This document shows, piece after piece, positions 1 to 9,108 of a stretch of 64,000 nt of DNA (position 1 is its first letter; the number at the start of each line of letters is the position of its first letter). The translations under genes were made by a program, and so were the position numbers. Under the pieces are notes generated by a model that ran no database searches, was not told the DNA's origin, and saw only the letters and a program-made list of their open reading frames with translations. Source of the stretch: Candidatus Bathyarchaeia archaeon (GTDB lineage Archaea; Thermoproteota; Bathyarchaeia; Bathyarchaeales; Bathycorpusculaceae). Location of the stretch: assembly GCA_041447175.1 (NCBI GenBank), contig CP166960.1, forward strand, positions 2,000,519-2,064,518, in the 5' to 3' direction.

Positions 1-162
1 GCCATGGTTGAAGTCGTGGTTCGCATGCGCAAAGGCAACAAAACAGCCACAGCCACTGGAGTGCGCGAAGACATCGTCATGGCAAGCATGGACGCGGTAC
101 TTGCAGGCATGAACGTACTGACAGCGTTAAACGGCAACGGTACAAAAGCCGTGAACCAATAA
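1..162 (+). CDS. LeuA-family acyltransferase (2-isopropylmalate or citramalate synthase), C-terminal fragment
   Basis: The window opens inside a reading frame that encodes 53 residues and ends at a TAA. The stretch VREDIVMASMDAVLAGMN matches the end of the complete LeuA-family protein at 2356-3879 (AREDIVMASVEAMINGIN), which is the close of the LeuA dimerisation/allosteric domain. It is therefore a second LeuA-family paralogue, on the opposite strand. The catalytic HMGL domain lies outside the window, so isopropylmalate, citramalate and homocitrate-type activities cannot be told apart. Archaea often carry several such paralogues. Upstream neighbours are not visible. Confidence 0.75.
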   Translation, partial: AMVEVVVRMRKGNKTATATGVREDIVMASMDAVLAGMNVLTALNGNGTKAVNQ

Positions 163-172
163 ACAAAATAGA

Positions 173-208
173 CGGCAAATAAGTCGCCGCTCTTTTCTTC
201 TTTTATAC
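173..208 (+). terminator. Possible transcription terminator after the LeuA-family gene
   Basis: Ten bases after the TAA there is a short CGGC/GCCG inverted repeat, followed directly by a pyrimidine/T-rich run (tcttttcttctttta). Archaeal termination relies mainly on T-rich tracts, so this is a plausible end for the + strand transcript. No hairpin stability was calculated. Confidence 0.35.
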
Positions 209-336
209 AAAATTTTTTCCAAAAGGCGATAAACTTGGCGCTATCAGCAATCCAATAAACACCTACCCCATCAGAACTACAATTTTTTCTGTAAAAAGTC
301 TTAAAAACCCAAGCCACGTAGAAGATTCGATGCGAC

Positions 337-1518
337 GTGGTTGACATCTCCACTGCACTTATGATATGTGCTACCGTAATCATAGTAGGGTTCGTAGCGA
401 ACTACCTTTTCAACAAAACCCGAATACCGGACATGCTTATCCTAATCTTCATAGGTGCACTCGCAGGACCAATCTTGGGAGCAATAGAACCCGCTGCTGT
501 TCAGAGCTTTGCCCCCTACATCGCCGCTTTAGCGCTGGTTTACATACTGTTTGATGGCGGCATGGGTTTAACCATACAAAAAGTGGTAAAACACAGTCCA
601 AGAGCGGTAATTCTCGCAGTTGTCGGATTCATCCTAAGCGTTCTGGTCACCGCGGTCATAACCATCGTCGCCTTCGGCGTACCCATCCTTTACGGGTTAC
701 TGTTTGGAAGCATCTACGGCGGAAGCAGCTCCATCGTGGTAATCTCTGTAGCCTCAAAAATCAAAATTAGCGAAAAAGCCGCCACCACCCTAATCTTGGA
801 ATCCGCAATAACAGACATCCTCTGCATCGTCGTAAGCTTAGTCATAATCGGCGTAATAACCACAGGACAAACAAACTACTCCTCAATTGCAGTGGGTATC
901 GGAGGCAAATTCTTAATCGGCGCAGCCATCGGCGTGTTTGTCGGCCTCATCTGGCTACTGATCATGAGACGAGTTAACACACTTCCCTTCTCATACATAC
1001 TCACCCTAGCAATAGTCATGTTTGCATATGCCTTCTCAGAGAGCCTTGGCGGAAGCGGAGCACTTAGCGCACTGCTATTTGGATTAGTCTTGGGCAATGA
1101 ACAGCAAATCTTGAGCTTTTTCAAGCTTTCCGACAATGGAGAAGTCGCCATAACAGATGGCTTAAGACGATTCGAATCGGAAATCGCCTTCCTCATACGC
1201 ACCTTCTTCTTTGTGTTCCTAGGGATAATTGCCACCTTCTCAAGCCTCAGTCTTCTGGCGGTGGGAGTGATTTTGTCTGTTGCACTACTAGGGGCTAGAT
1301 ACGGCGCAGTATGGCTAACCACCATAAAAAGCGAAATGAGAACCGAAAGCAAACTGATGTCAACAATTCTCACCCGAGGCTTAGCCGCAGCCGTATTAGC
1401 CACATTACCCGCACAATACGGGCTACCCTACGCTGACCTATTCGTGAACACAGCCGTTGTGGTCATCGTGACAACTGCAATCATAGCCAGCATCGGCATA
1501 TTCACCAACAAAAAATAG
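337..1518 (+). CDS. Cation:proton antiporter (Na+/H+ exchanger family)
   Basis: This 393-residue protein is almost entirely hydrophobic, with about 11-12 predicted membrane segments. It matches the Na_H_Exchanger (CPA1/CPA2, KefB/NhaP-like) layout. Typical features are an early ILIFIGALAGPILG helix, a polar centre near GSIYGGSSSIVVISV, and SALLFGLVLGN in the second half. There is no C-terminal RCK/TrkA nucleotide-binding domain, so it is the short membrane-only form. The start is a GTG. It is a single gene, convergent with pheA across a 19-nt gap. It probably exchanges Na+ or K+ for protons at the cell membrane; ion specificity cannot be read from the sequence. Confidence 0.85.
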   Translation: MVDISTALMICATVIIVGFVANYLFNKTRIPDMLILIFIGALAGPILGAIEPAAVQSFAPYIAALALVYILFDGGMGLTIQKVVKHSPRAVILAVVGFILSVLVTAVITIVAFGVPILYGLLFGSIYGGSSSIVVISVASKIKISEKAATTLILESAITDILCIVVSLVIIGVITTGQTNYSSIAVGIGGKFLIGAAIGVFVGLIWLLIMRRVNTLPFSYILTLAIVMFAYAFSESLGGSGALSALLFGLVLGNEQQILSFFKLSDNGEVAITDGLRRFESEIAFLIRTFFFVFLGIIATFSSLSLLAVGVILSVALLGARYGAVWLTTIKSEMRTESKLMSTILTRGLAAAVLATLPAQYGLPYADLFVNTAVVVIVTTAIIASIGIFTNKK

Positions 1519-1537
1519 CACAAAAGTCTTGCCAAAA

Positions 1538-2359
1538 CTATGGCAGGCGATTAGCTTTAGGGTACGACCCTAAAATCTTTACAAAAGCCGCAAACTTCTC
1601 CAGCCCCTTAAGCGCCTCCACACAACGGGCTTCACTTCGGTGACCTTCAAAATCTAAATAAAAATTGTACTCCCAAGGCTTCTGCTTTGTGGGTCGGGAC
1701 TCAATTTTAGTCAAGTTTATGCCGCGTCTTGCAAATTCCCCCAAAGCATGGTAAAGGGAACCAGGCGAATGAGCCGCTGAGAAAATTATGGAGGTTTTGT
1801 CTTTGCCTGAAAACTGGGCGTCCTCTTGAGATAAAACAAAGAACCGCGTATAGTTTTCATGGTTATCCGCGATGTCGTTGGCAAGAATCTGCATGCCATA
1901 AAGTTTAGCTGCCCGTTCGCTGGCGATAGCCGCAGCGTTACGGAAACTGTTTTCTTTTAGCATCTTTACGCTACCCGCCGTGTCATATGTTGGGATAAGT
2001 TCAAACTTGGACCGTTCCAGAAACGTTCGACACTGAGCCAGCGCCTGCGGATGCGAATAAACCGCTTTTATGTCCGCCAGTGAGGTCCCGGGATTCACGA
2101 TGAGGCAGTGTTCAATTTTGACGATGACTTCCCCGCAGACCTTCAAGTCGTACTGCAAAAAAAGGTCATAGTTCTGGTTTACGCTGCCTTCTAAGCTGTT
2201 CTCTACAGGAACCACCCCAAAGGAGGTTTCTTGTTTTTGTACGCTTTCAAAGACGTCACGGAATTCGCGGCAGGGTTTCACCTGTGCGTTGGAACCAAAA
2301 AACTGGTACACTGCACTTTCGCTGTATGCGCCTTGTTCGCCTTGGAAGGCAACTTTCAC
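1538..2359 (-). CDS. pheA: Prephenate dehydratase
   Basis: This 273-residue enzyme decarboxylates and dehydrates prephenate to phenylpyruvate, the phenylalanine branch step. The N-terminal catalytic domain (about residues 1-180) has VAFQGEQGAYSE at the start and the NYTRFFVL motif, whose Thr-Arg-Phe is catalytic in the family. A C-terminal ACT domain (about 190-265) carries ESRPTKQKPWEYNFYLD, the usual Phe-binding/feedback segment, so allosteric control by phenylalanine is expected. Its ATG overlaps the end of the upstream leuA-family gene by 4 nt (ATGA), so it is the last gene of the leucine cluster. It is monofunctional: chorismate mutase is a separate gene at 29796-30056. Confidence 0.95.
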   Translation of the reverse strand: MKVAFQGEQGAYSESAVYQFFGSNAQVKPCREFRDVFESVQKQETSFGVVPVENSLEGSVNQNYDLFLQYDLKVCGEVIVKIEHCLIVNPGTSLADIKAVYSHPQALAQCRTFLERSKFELIPTYDTAGSVKMLKENSFRNAAAIASERAAKLYGMQILANDIADNHENYTRFFVLSQEDAQFSGKDKTSIIFSAAHSPGSLYHALGEFARRGINLTKIESRPTKQKPWEYNFYLDFEGHRSEARCVEALKGLEKFAAFVKILGSYPKANRLP

Positions 2360-3879
2360 TTGGGGTGTCCCTGCTTACGATTTTTTATAAGGCACTTGTT
2401 TATGCCGTTAATCATAGCTTCTACGCTTGCCATGACGATGTCTTCGCGGGCTGCACGCGCTGATACGATGTTGCCTTTCTCGTCCTCCACTTTTATGACT
2501 ACCTCGGCAACAGCGTTAGAGCCGCCAGTTATGGCTTCTAAACGATACTCCTTCAGCCGAATCTTCTCCAAGTTATTGGTCAAACTCTGAATAGATTTCA
2601 GCACAGCATCCACGGGACCCACGCCTGTTTCAGCAGCGACGTACTCTTTCCCATCCAAAGTCAAGCGGACGGACGCGGTCGGCAAAACCTTCACGCCAGT
2701 CATCACTGCCAAATCGCAGAGGTCCACAATTTTTTCTTCACCGATAACTTCGCCGATAACCGAACTTGTCAATGCGAGGAGGTCGGCGTCGGTGACCATT
2801 TTGCCCTTGTCGCCAAGCTCCTTAACTCGCTGTACGATATCTTTAAGCTGCGCTTCTGTCGGGTGGATACCGATTTCTTCCAGTTCCGCTTTGATGCCTC
2901 TTGTTCCAGCCAGTTTTCCAGCAACCAGCTTGCGGGTGCGACCAACCATTTCAGGGTCGATGGGCTCAAAGGTTAATGGTTTTTCAGTGACGCCACGCGT
3001 GTGGATACCTGACTCGTGCGCAAAGGCGTTTTCGCCGACAATCGCTTTGTTAGCTTGCACGGTAAGCCCTGATAGCGCTGAAACTAAACGGGAGGTGCTA
3101 TAGAGCAGTTTAGGGTTAACGTTAGTTTTGCAGTTGTAGAGCATATGCAAAGCCATCACAACCTCCTCTAAAGAGGCGTTGCCCGCACGTTCACCTAACC
3201 CGTTAACAGTACAATGAACCTGAGCGGCGCCTGCCTCAACAGCAGCCAACGAGTTCGCAACCGCCATCCCAAAATCATCGTGACAGTGCACACTAATTGG
3301 CACCGTAACAACGCTTTGGACTTCTTGGATAAGTTGGCTCATGGTTTTAGGAATCATTATACCCACAGTATCAGGCACATTCAAACGGTCCATGCCTGCA
3401 TCCTGCACTGCGACGCAGACTTGCTTTAGGAAGGGCAGTTCAGAGCGAGTTGCATCCATCGGAGAGAACTCGCAGGTTAAACCGTGCTTCTTCACGTATG
3501 CCACTGAGTCCGCGGCGGCAGAGAGAACCTGCTCAGGCGACATGTTAACTGCGTACTGCATCTGCACGGGCGAAGTTGGAATGAACACGTGAACCGCGTC
3601 TACATCGCAGTCTATGGCTGCGTCGATGTCGGTTTTGTTAGCGCGGCATAAACCAACAATTTCGGAGCCAACCTTTGATTTTACGATTTCTTTGACGACT
3701 TTTTTTTCGCCTTCTGAAGAGCTGGGAAACCCTGCTTCGATGGCATCCACTCCCAAAAGCCCCAATTGCCGCGCTATCTCTATCTTATCGTCTAAAGTTA
3801 AAGAAACGCCGGGCGACTGCTCGCCGTCTCTTAAGGTTGTATCAAAAATGCGGATGGGGGTTGGGAGTTTTGTTTCCAT
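2356..3879 (-). CDS. leuA: 2-isopropylmalate synthase / LeuA-family (R)-citramalate synthase
   Basis: This 507-residue LeuA-family enzyme condenses acetyl-CoA with a 2-oxo acid. The HMGL-like TIM barrel spans about residues 8-275, with FDTTLRDGEQSPGVS at the start and the metal-binding HCHDDFG. GLGERAGNASLEEVV follows. The LeuA dimer domain is at about 360-500. It lies directly behind leuB (7-nt gap) and overlaps pheA by 4 nt, so it belongs to the leu operon. Isopropylmalate synthase is the natural reading. Citramalate synthase (isoleucine from pyruvate) uses the same LeuBCD enzymes and cannot be excluded, especially since a second LeuA paralogue sits at the left edge. Confidence 0.85.
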   Translation of the reverse strand: METKLPTPIRIFDTTLRDGEQSPGVSLTLDDKIEIARQLGLLGVDAIEAGFPSSSEGEKKVVKEIVKSKVGSEIVGLCRANKTDIDAAIDCDVDAVHVFIPTSPVQMQYAVNMSPEQVLSAAADSVAYVKKHGLTCEFSPMDATRSELPFLKQVCVAVQDAGMDRLNVPDTVGIMIPKTMSQLIQEVQSVVTVPISVHCHDDFGMAVANSLAAVEAGAAQVHCTVNGLGERAGNASLEEVVMALHMLYNCKTNVNPKLLYSTSRLVSALSGLTVQANKAIVGENAFAHESGIHTRGVTEKPLTFEPIDPEMVGRTRKLVAGKLAGTRGIKAELEEIGIHPTEAQLKDIVQRVKELGDKGKMVTDADLLALTSSVIGEVIGEEKIVDLCDLAVMTGVKVLPTASVRLTLDGKEYVAAETGVGPVDAVLKSIQSLTNNLEKIRLKEYRLEAITGGSNAVAEVVIKVEDEKGNIVSARAAREDIVMASVEAMINGINKCLIKNRKQGHPK

Positions 3880-3886
3880 GTTTCAT

Positions 3887-4921
3887 TCAACCGGTGGTGT
3901 GAACAATGGCTTCTGCTATGGCTTCTGCCATGCCCAACGTGGTTTTGTCTCCGCCTAAGTCTGGAACAGTGTTCCTTGCCTCCAGCGTTTGAACCACAGC
4001 ATCTTCTATGGCAGCCGCCGCTTTTATGCATGTGTCATCCTCGTACCGTTCACCCAGCCAGTCCAGCATCATCTTCGCAGACAAAATCATGGACAACGGG
4101 TTAGCGGTTTGTTTACCAGCCCGATTAGGTGCAGAACCATGAATAGGCTCAAACAACGCGAAATTGTCACCGATGTTTGCGCCGGGAGCCATGCCTAAGC
4201 CGCCGACAAGTTGGGCTGCTTCATCACTGAGGATGTCACCAAACATGTTGCAAGTGCAGAGAACGTCAAATTCCTCGGGCTGCTTGATTAGCCGCATTGA
4301 AGCTGCATCCACGTAAAGCTCGTTAAATGCAATGTCAGGGTACTGTTTGGAGACTTCCCTGCATACGCTGGCAAATAAGCCGTCGGTGACGCGCATAACG
4401 TTGGCTTTGTGGATGGCGGTTACTTTCTTTTTACCGTTCCGCAGCCTAGCCATTTCAAAAGCGCGCTTGGCGATGCGTTCGCAAGCCTGTTTAGTTATGA
4501 CGCGCAGGCAGAGGGTGGTGTCGCCGATGGCGTATTCTAAGCCTTTGTAGACATCTTCAGTATTCTCTCTTACAAAGAACATGTCGATGTCTGGTCTTGC
4601 GGCAACCGCGGCGGGGTAAGTCTTTATGGGACGCAGGTTCGCATACAAATCAAACATTAAACGCAGCTTCACAATTACGTCAGCTGCGGTTTCACCTACG
4701 GGTCCTTTGAGGCAAGCGTGGCTGTCTTTGATTTTTTGAACACTGTCTTCAGGCAGGGGAACGCCGCGTTGCTCGTTGCAGGTGTCTCCCGCATCCGCGT
4801 AGACGATGTCAAATTCTATGCCAAATCGTTCTTGAACAGCTTCCAGAATTTCCAAAGTTGCTTCGGTTAGTTCTGGTCCTATACCGTCGCCTTGAATTAC
4901 GGAAATTGTGTATTTGCTCAT
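3887..4921 (-). CDS. leuB: 3-isopropylmalate dehydrogenase
   Basis: This 344-residue protein of the isocitrate/isopropylmalate dehydrogenase family carries out NAD-dependent oxidative decarboxylation of 3-isopropylmalate. Visible motifs are IQGDGIGPELTEATLE at the N-terminus, the RENTEDVYKGLEY segment, a metal-binding DILSDEAAQL, and EPIHGSAPNRAGK in the nucleotide-binding part. Length is normal for archaeal LeuB. Its ATG overlaps the end of leuD by 4 nt, indicating translational coupling. Homoisocitrate or isocitrate dehydrogenase activity is possible on sequence alone, but the leuC-leuD-leuB-leuA context supports isopropylmalate (or methylmalate) as substrate. Confidence 0.9.
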   Translation of the reverse strand: MSKYTISVIQGDGIGPELTEATLEILEAVQERFGIEFDIVYADAGDTCNEQRGVPLPEDSVQKIKDSHACLKGPVGETAADVIVKLRLMFDLYANLRPIKTYPAAVAARPDIDMFFVRENTEDVYKGLEYAIGDTTLCLRVITKQACERIAKRAFEMARLRNGKKKVTAIHKANVMRVTDGLFASVCREVSKQYPDIAFNELYVDAASMRLIKQPEEFDVLCTCNMFGDILSDEAAQLVGGLGMAPGANIGDNFALFEPIHGSAPNRAGKQTANPLSMILSAKMMLDWLGERYEDDTCIKAAAAIEDAVVQTLEARNTVPDLGGDKTTLGMAEAIAEAIVHTTG

Positions 4922-5418
4922 TGTTTGTTCATCCTCTTTCGTAAATTTTCAATTAATCCGCCGTCAGAGAGAATCTCCATTATGAATGGGGGCAACTTGG
5001 TTCCTTGCAGCGTCCGTTTTTGAGTCAGGTTTTCGATTTTACCCGCTTCCAAATCAACCGCCAACTCATCACCATCGTTCACGGCTGCAGAGATACCTGC
5101 GCACTCAATTACAGGTAAGCCGATGTTGATGCTGTTACGGTAGAATATGCGTGCAAACGACTCCGCCAACACGCACTGTACACCCGAATTTTTCAGCGCG
5201 ATAGGGGCTTGTTCACGACTGGAGCCGCAACCAAAGTTCTTTCCGCCCACAACGATTACGCCTGCAGCGGCTTTATTTGGGAACTCTGTGTCTAAGCCTT
5301 CTAAGGCGTGTTTTCCCAGCTCTTTGGGGTCAATCAGCGACAGCCATTTGCCGGGTAGGATAACGTCTGTGTCGATGTTGTTTCCGAATTTTATGACTTT
5401 TGCCTTAACTGCATTCAT
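4918..5418 (-). CDS. leuD: 3-isopropylmalate dehydratase small subunit
   Basis: This 166-residue swivel-domain subunit of the aconitase-like isopropylmalate isomerase pairs with LeuC. The key motif GKNFGCGSSREQAPIALK is present, and the early KFGNNIDTDVILPGKW segment is typical of archaeal LeuD/HacB small subunits. It starts 5 nt after the leuC stop and overlaps leuB by 4 nt, so leuC-leuD-leuB are tightly coupled. The enzyme isomerises 2- to 3-isopropylmalate and, in archaea, often citramalate to methylmalate as well. Confidence 0.93.
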   Translation of the reverse strand: MNAVKAKVIKFGNNIDTDVILPGKWLSLIDPKELGKHALEGLDTEFPNKAAAGVIVVGGKNFGCGSSREQAPIALKNSGVQCVLAESFARIFYRNSINIGLPVIECAGISAAVNDGDELAVDLEAGKIENLTQKRTLQGTKLPPFIMEILSDGGLIENLRKRMNKQ

Positions 5419-5423
5419 CGGGG

Positions 5424-6689
5424 TTATGCCTCCAGTTTCCTTGGGTCAGTTAACTTGCCCGTTAACGCGGAAGCCGCAACCACCGCTGGTGAAGCTAAGT
5501 AGACATCAGCTTGGGGACTGCCCATCCTGCCGATGAAGTTCCGGTTTGAGGTACTCACACATGCCTCACCAGAAGCCAACAATCCAATATGTCCACCTAA
5601 GCATGGACCACAGGTTGCGCCGCACACCATAGCACCTGCCTCAGTGAAGGTCTCCACCAAACCCTCCTTTAAGGCTTGAGCGTAAACTTCCTGAGATGCA
5701 GGAATGACCAAGGCGCGGACGCCAGTTTTGATTTTTTTGCCTTTCACAATTTTGGCGGCTACACGCAGGTCTTCTATTCTTCCGTTGGTGCAGGAGCCAA
5801 TGAAGGCTTGGTTAACCTCGATGTCGCCAACTTGGCTTATTGGTTTGACGTTGTCCACTGAACTGGGGCAGGCAACTTGAGGCCCCAGACCTGAAACATC
5901 TATGTTGATGGTTTTCTCGTATTTTGCGTCAGCATCACTCTTCCACTGTTCAATGTCGACTTTGCCAGAGGGCACACGGGTTTCTAAGAATTTGCGGGTG
6001 GTTTCGTCGGGTTCCACAATGCCGTTTTTGGCGCCCATCTCAACTGCCATGTTGCAGATGGTCATTCTTCCTGCGATACTCATTTCTCGCATTGTTTGCC
6101 CCGTGAACTCAACGGTTTTGTATATAGCGCCGTCAACGCCGATTTTTCCAATCATATGTAAAACCAGGTCTTTTGGAGTTACATATTTAGAGAATGCGCC
6201 TTCGATGTTGAATTTGATGGCTGGGGGAACTTTCATCCACAGCTTGCCCGTTGCGAAAACAGCGGCAGCTTCAGTTGAACCAATACCAGTGGAAAAAGCG
6301 CCAAACGCGCCGTAGGTACATGTGTGCGAATCAGCGCCTACAATCAAGGCTCCAGGGGCTACGTAGCCTTTTTCAGGCATAACTTGGTGGCAGATGCCGC
6401 CTTCGCCTACATCGTAGAGGCGGATGGATTGTTCTTTGGCGAATTTGCGCAGCATCTTGTGCAGCTCCGCCATCTTCACGGACTCGGCGGGGATTTGGTG
6501 GTCCAGAATTATGACTACTTTTTTGTTGTCCCAGACTTTTGAAACGCCTATTTTTTTGAAGGATTCTATCGCTAAAGGCCCTGTTAAGTCGTGAACCATT
6601 ATTACGTCAACTTTGGCGTCTACGATTTCGCCTGGCTGCACGACGGTTTTACCTGAGGCTTTAGCCAAGATTTTTTCTGATATGTTCAT
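5424..6689 (-). CDS. leuC: 3-isopropylmalate dehydratase large subunit
   Basis: This 421-residue aconitase-family subunit binds a [4Fe-4S] cluster; cluster cysteines are visible in GSCTNGRIEDL and in the CGATCGPCLGGH pair. The HxCTYGAFG region and GSPQADVYLASPAVVAASAL near the C-terminus are family hallmarks. I place the start at the ATG at 6689 because a GAGAGG ribosome binding site lies just upstream. A TTG 33 nt earlier would add 11 residues but is less convincing. About 200 nt separate it from ilvN, enough for its own promoter. Confidence 0.93.
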   Translation of the reverse strand: MNISEKILAKASGKTVVQPGEIVDAKVDVIMVHDLTGPLAIESFKKIGVSKVWDNKKVVIILDHQIPAESVKMAELHKMLRKFAKEQSIRLYDVGEGGICHQVMPEKGYVAPGALIVGADSHTCTYGAFGAFSTGIGSTEAAAVFATGKLWMKVPPAIKFNIEGAFSKYVTPKDLVLHMIGKIGVDGAIYKTVEFTGQTMREMSIAGRMTICNMAVEMGAKNGIVEPDETTRKFLETRVPSGKVDIEQWKSDADAKYEKTINIDVSGLGPQVACPSSVDNVKPISQVGDIEVNQAFIGSCTNGRIEDLRVAAKIVKGKKIKTGVRALVIPASQEVYAQALKEGLVETFTEAGAMVCGATCGPCLGGHIGLLASGEACVSTSNRNFIGRMGSPQADVYLASPAVVAASALTGKLTDPRKLEA

Positions 6690-6889
6690 TTTTGTGCCTC
6701 TCTCGGGTTTCGGGTGATTCAATTATTTTTTCTCACTGAGTTCCATTTTTTGTGGTGGGCAAGTTAAGTGTTTCTCTGGACAAGTCACTGTTGGAATGTT
6801 AACATTTGCCAGTCCACTTGCCTTAACCGTTCAATTTTGCTTACGCTTAACTGTTGTTAAATGAAAGGGAAAGAAAAGAGGTGCATTGG
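6690..6889 (-). promoter_or_regulatory. Intergenic leader/promoter region ahead of leuC
   Basis: This 200-nt gap interrupts an otherwise tightly packed operon. It holds a perfect 12-bp palindrome AATGTTAACATT at 6795-6806. This is enclosed by a longer GGCAAG (6758-6763) / CTTGCC inverted repeat, with repeated GGCAAG/TTAAG words. This looks like an operator or a foldable leader controlling leuCDBA-pheA separately from ilvBN. No clear TATA box was identified, so the role is inference. Confidence 0.35.
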
Positions 6890-7402
6890 CTACTCTTCGA
6901 TGTTGACGGCTTGGGGTCCTCGTGAGAGAGCTGTAATACCTGTTCGCGCTAACTCGATTACGCCAGAGGTTCTCATGAGGTTAAGGAAGGCGTCTATCTT
7001 GTCGGGTGTGCCTGTGATTTCCACCATCAGGCTTTCAGGTGAAACATCCACCACACGTCCTCTAAAGACATGTACGCAGCTGATTACGTCGGCGCGTTCC
7101 TTTGCACTTGGCACGTGAACTTTGATGAGTGCTAGCTCTCTTGTGACGATGCTTTTGGGGTTAAGCTCGGTGACTTTAACAACATCTACCAGCTTATCGA
7201 GTTGTTTGACGACTTGGTCAAGGGTTTTTTCGTCTGCGTTAACCGTTATGGTGATGCGTGCTATTTCTGGCTGTTCTGTAGCGCCTACAGTGATGCTTTC
7301 AATGTTGAAGTTGCGTCTGCGAAACAGGTTTGCTACGCTGTGAAGTACACCAGGTTTGTTCTCCACGATTGCTGAAACTACACGGTTGCTTCTTGTTTCC
7401 AT
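6890..7402 (-). CDS. ilvN: Acetolactate synthase regulatory (small) subunit
   Basis: This 170-residue protein has an N-terminal ACT domain (about residues 8-80, VSAIVENKPGVLHSVANLFRRR) and the C-terminal ALS small-subunit domain that contacts IlvB. It binds valine and makes acetolactate synthase feedback-sensitive. I choose the ATG at 7402 because it overlaps the ilvB stop as TAATG, the usual coupling. Upstream in-frame extension (11 residues) would run into ilvB. The protein acts in the cytoplasm with IlvB. Confidence 0.93.
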   Translation of the reverse strand: METRSNRVVSAIVENKPGVLHSVANLFRRRNFNIESITVGATEQPEIARITITVNADEKTLDQVVKQLDKLVDVVKVTELNPKSIVTRELALIKVHVPSAKERADVISCVHVFRGRVVDVSPESLMVEITGTPDKIDAFLNLMRTSGVIELARTGITALSRGPQAVNIEE

Positions 7403-9108
7403 TAGTAATCCCCCATTTGCTGTGGTAAGCCGCATCCCGGCGGAACAAAGGGCACCACGTCTTCCTCAGAGCCGATGGGCACATCGATTACTGTGGTGAC
7501 TTTGCTCTTAAGAGCTTTTTTAACGGCTGTTTGGAATTCCGCAATTGAGCCAACACGCATGCCTTGTGCTCCGTAGGCTTCAGCTAACTTGACAAAGTCA
7601 GGTGATTTGCCCAAGTTTACCGCCATGTATCTGCCTTTGTAGAGCATTCGTTGCCATTGCGCCACCATACCCAACACGGAGTTGTTGAGGACGATTACGA
7701 TTACGGGGATGTCTTCAGCTACGGAGCAGGCGAGCTCATTTTCAGTCATCAGGAAGCTGCCGTCACCAGCGATGTCAACAACGGGGCGGTCGGGGCAGGC
7801 TACTTTGGCTCCTAACGCGGCGGGGAAACCAAAACCCATGGTTCCTAAGCCACCTGAGCTGATGAAGGTTCGGGGTTTAAGCGCTTTGAAGTATAGTGCG
7901 GACCACATCTGGTTTTGACCCACTTCGGTGGTGACTATGGCGTTTTCGGGGAGCATCTTGCGCAGTTCCGTCAGCAGCATTTTGGGAACCAAATCCTGAG
8001 GGTTATCCTTGAGTATCGGACTGAGTTTTTCTTTAACTTCATTGACTCGCTTAGCCCAGGTGCTTTCTTCATTCTTTTGCAACTTCTTTTGGGTCGCTGC
8101 ATAAAGCGTCTGTAGGGAAACTTTGGCATCACCAAGTACAGACACATCTACGTCTATGTTTTTGCCAATTTCGGCTGCGTCAATGTCCATGTGGATTTTT
8201 TTGGCGTTCGGAGCAAAGCTGCTCAGGTTAGCGGTAGCGCGGTCAGAGAAACGGGTTCCAATTGCCAATAGCACGTCGGCTTCACCCATGAGCCTGTTTG
8301 CGGCGGGGTTTCCGTGCATCCCGATGCTGCCCACCGATAGCGGATGTCCTTCGGGAAATGCGCCTTTGCCCATGAAGGTTGTTGCCACTGGCGCAATTAG
8401 CAGGTCAGACATGTGGGTGAGTTCATCGGAAGCATTGGAGAGTATTACTCCACCCCCAGCCAAAATCAAGGGGCGTTCAGCGTTGGCTAGTAGGTCGGCT
8501 GCTTGGCTGATTGTGGTTAGGTCAGGTTCTAAGGTTGGGCAGTAGCCTCGTGCGTCAATTCGGGGAGTGTACTCGACTTCGGCAACCTCAGCCTGCACGT
8601 TTTTGGGCAAGTCAATCAGTACTGGTCCCGGGCGCCCTGTAGTAGCAATGTAGAATGCATTGTTCACTACAGTGGGAATTTCGGCTACGCTTCGGGGTTG
8701 ATAGTTATGTTTAGTTATCGGGGTGGTTATGCCGATGATGTCGGCTTCTTGGAAGGCGTCTCTGCCAATCATGTAGGAGGTGTTGACACCAACGGAGGGG
8801 ACCTGCCCAGTTAAGGCTATGACGGGGCTACTGTCCATGTACGCGTTGGCTATACCAGTGACCAGATTGGTTGCGCCTGGTCCTGAAGTTGCCATGCATA
8901 CGCCTGGTTTCCCAGAAGCTCTTGCGTATCCTTCGGCTGCGTGAGCTGCGCCTTGTTCATGTCGGGCTAGGATGTGCCGGATGGTTTTGTGTCCGCAGAG
9001 AGCGTCGTAAACGGGCAGGATTGCGCCGCCTAGGATTCCAAAGATTGTGTCTACTTTTTGTTTGTCTAGGGCATTGATTAGGGCGTTTGCGCCTGAGGTT
9101 TTGGTCAT
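7402..9108 (-). CDS. ilvB: Acetolactate synthase catalytic (large) subunit
   Basis: This 568-residue thiamine-diphosphate enzyme makes acetolactate or acetohydroxybutyrate, the first common step of Val/Leu/Ile synthesis. The activating glutamate lies in LARHEQGAAHAAEGYARASG. The central FAD-type domain follows, and the ThDP-binding GDGSFLMTENELACSVAEDI...NN motif is at about residues 430-460. Length and order of domains are normal. It is the first gene of the cluster and is coupled to ilvN by a 1-nt overlap. Ketol-acid reductoisomerase (ilvC), the next enzyme, is not in this cluster. Confidence 0.95.
   Translation of the reverse strand: MTKTSGANALINALDKQKVDTIFGILGGAILPVYDALCGHKTIRHILARHEQGAAHAAEGYARASGKPGVCMATSGPGATNLVTGIANAYMDSSPVIALTGQVPSVGVNTSYMIGRDAFQEADIIGITTPITKHNYQPRSVAEIPTVVNNAFYIATTGRPGPVLIDLPKNVQAEVAEVEYTPRIDARGYCPTLEPDLTTISQAADLLANAERPLILAGGGVILSNASDELTHMSDLLIAPVATTFMGKGAFPEGHPLSVGSIGMHGNPAANRLMGEADVLLAIGTRFSDRATANLSSFAPNAKKIHMDIDAAEIGKNIDVDVSVLGDAKVSLQTLYAATQKKLQKNEESTWAKRVNEVKEKLSPILKDNPQDLVPKMLLTELRKMLPENAIVTTEVGQNQMWSALYFKALKPRTFISSGGLGTMGFGFPAALGAKVACPDRPVVDIAGDGSFLMTENELACSVAEDIPVIVIVLNNSVLGMVAQWQRMLYKGRYMAVNLGKSPDFVKLAEAYGAQGMRVGSIAEFQTAVKKALKSKVTTVIDVPIGSEEDVVPFVPPGCGLPQQMGDY

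Noticed and set aside
876-1403. Long minus-strand frame inside the antiporter gene, and similar antisense frames in leuA, leuC, ilvB and carB
   Set aside because: They are shadows of the real genes: composition is basic and repetitive, and there is no domain or start signal.
1530-1545. TGCCA/TGGCA hairpin between the antiporter and pheA as a two-way terminator
   Set aside because: The stem is only five pairs, overlaps the pheA stop codon and has no T tract on either side.
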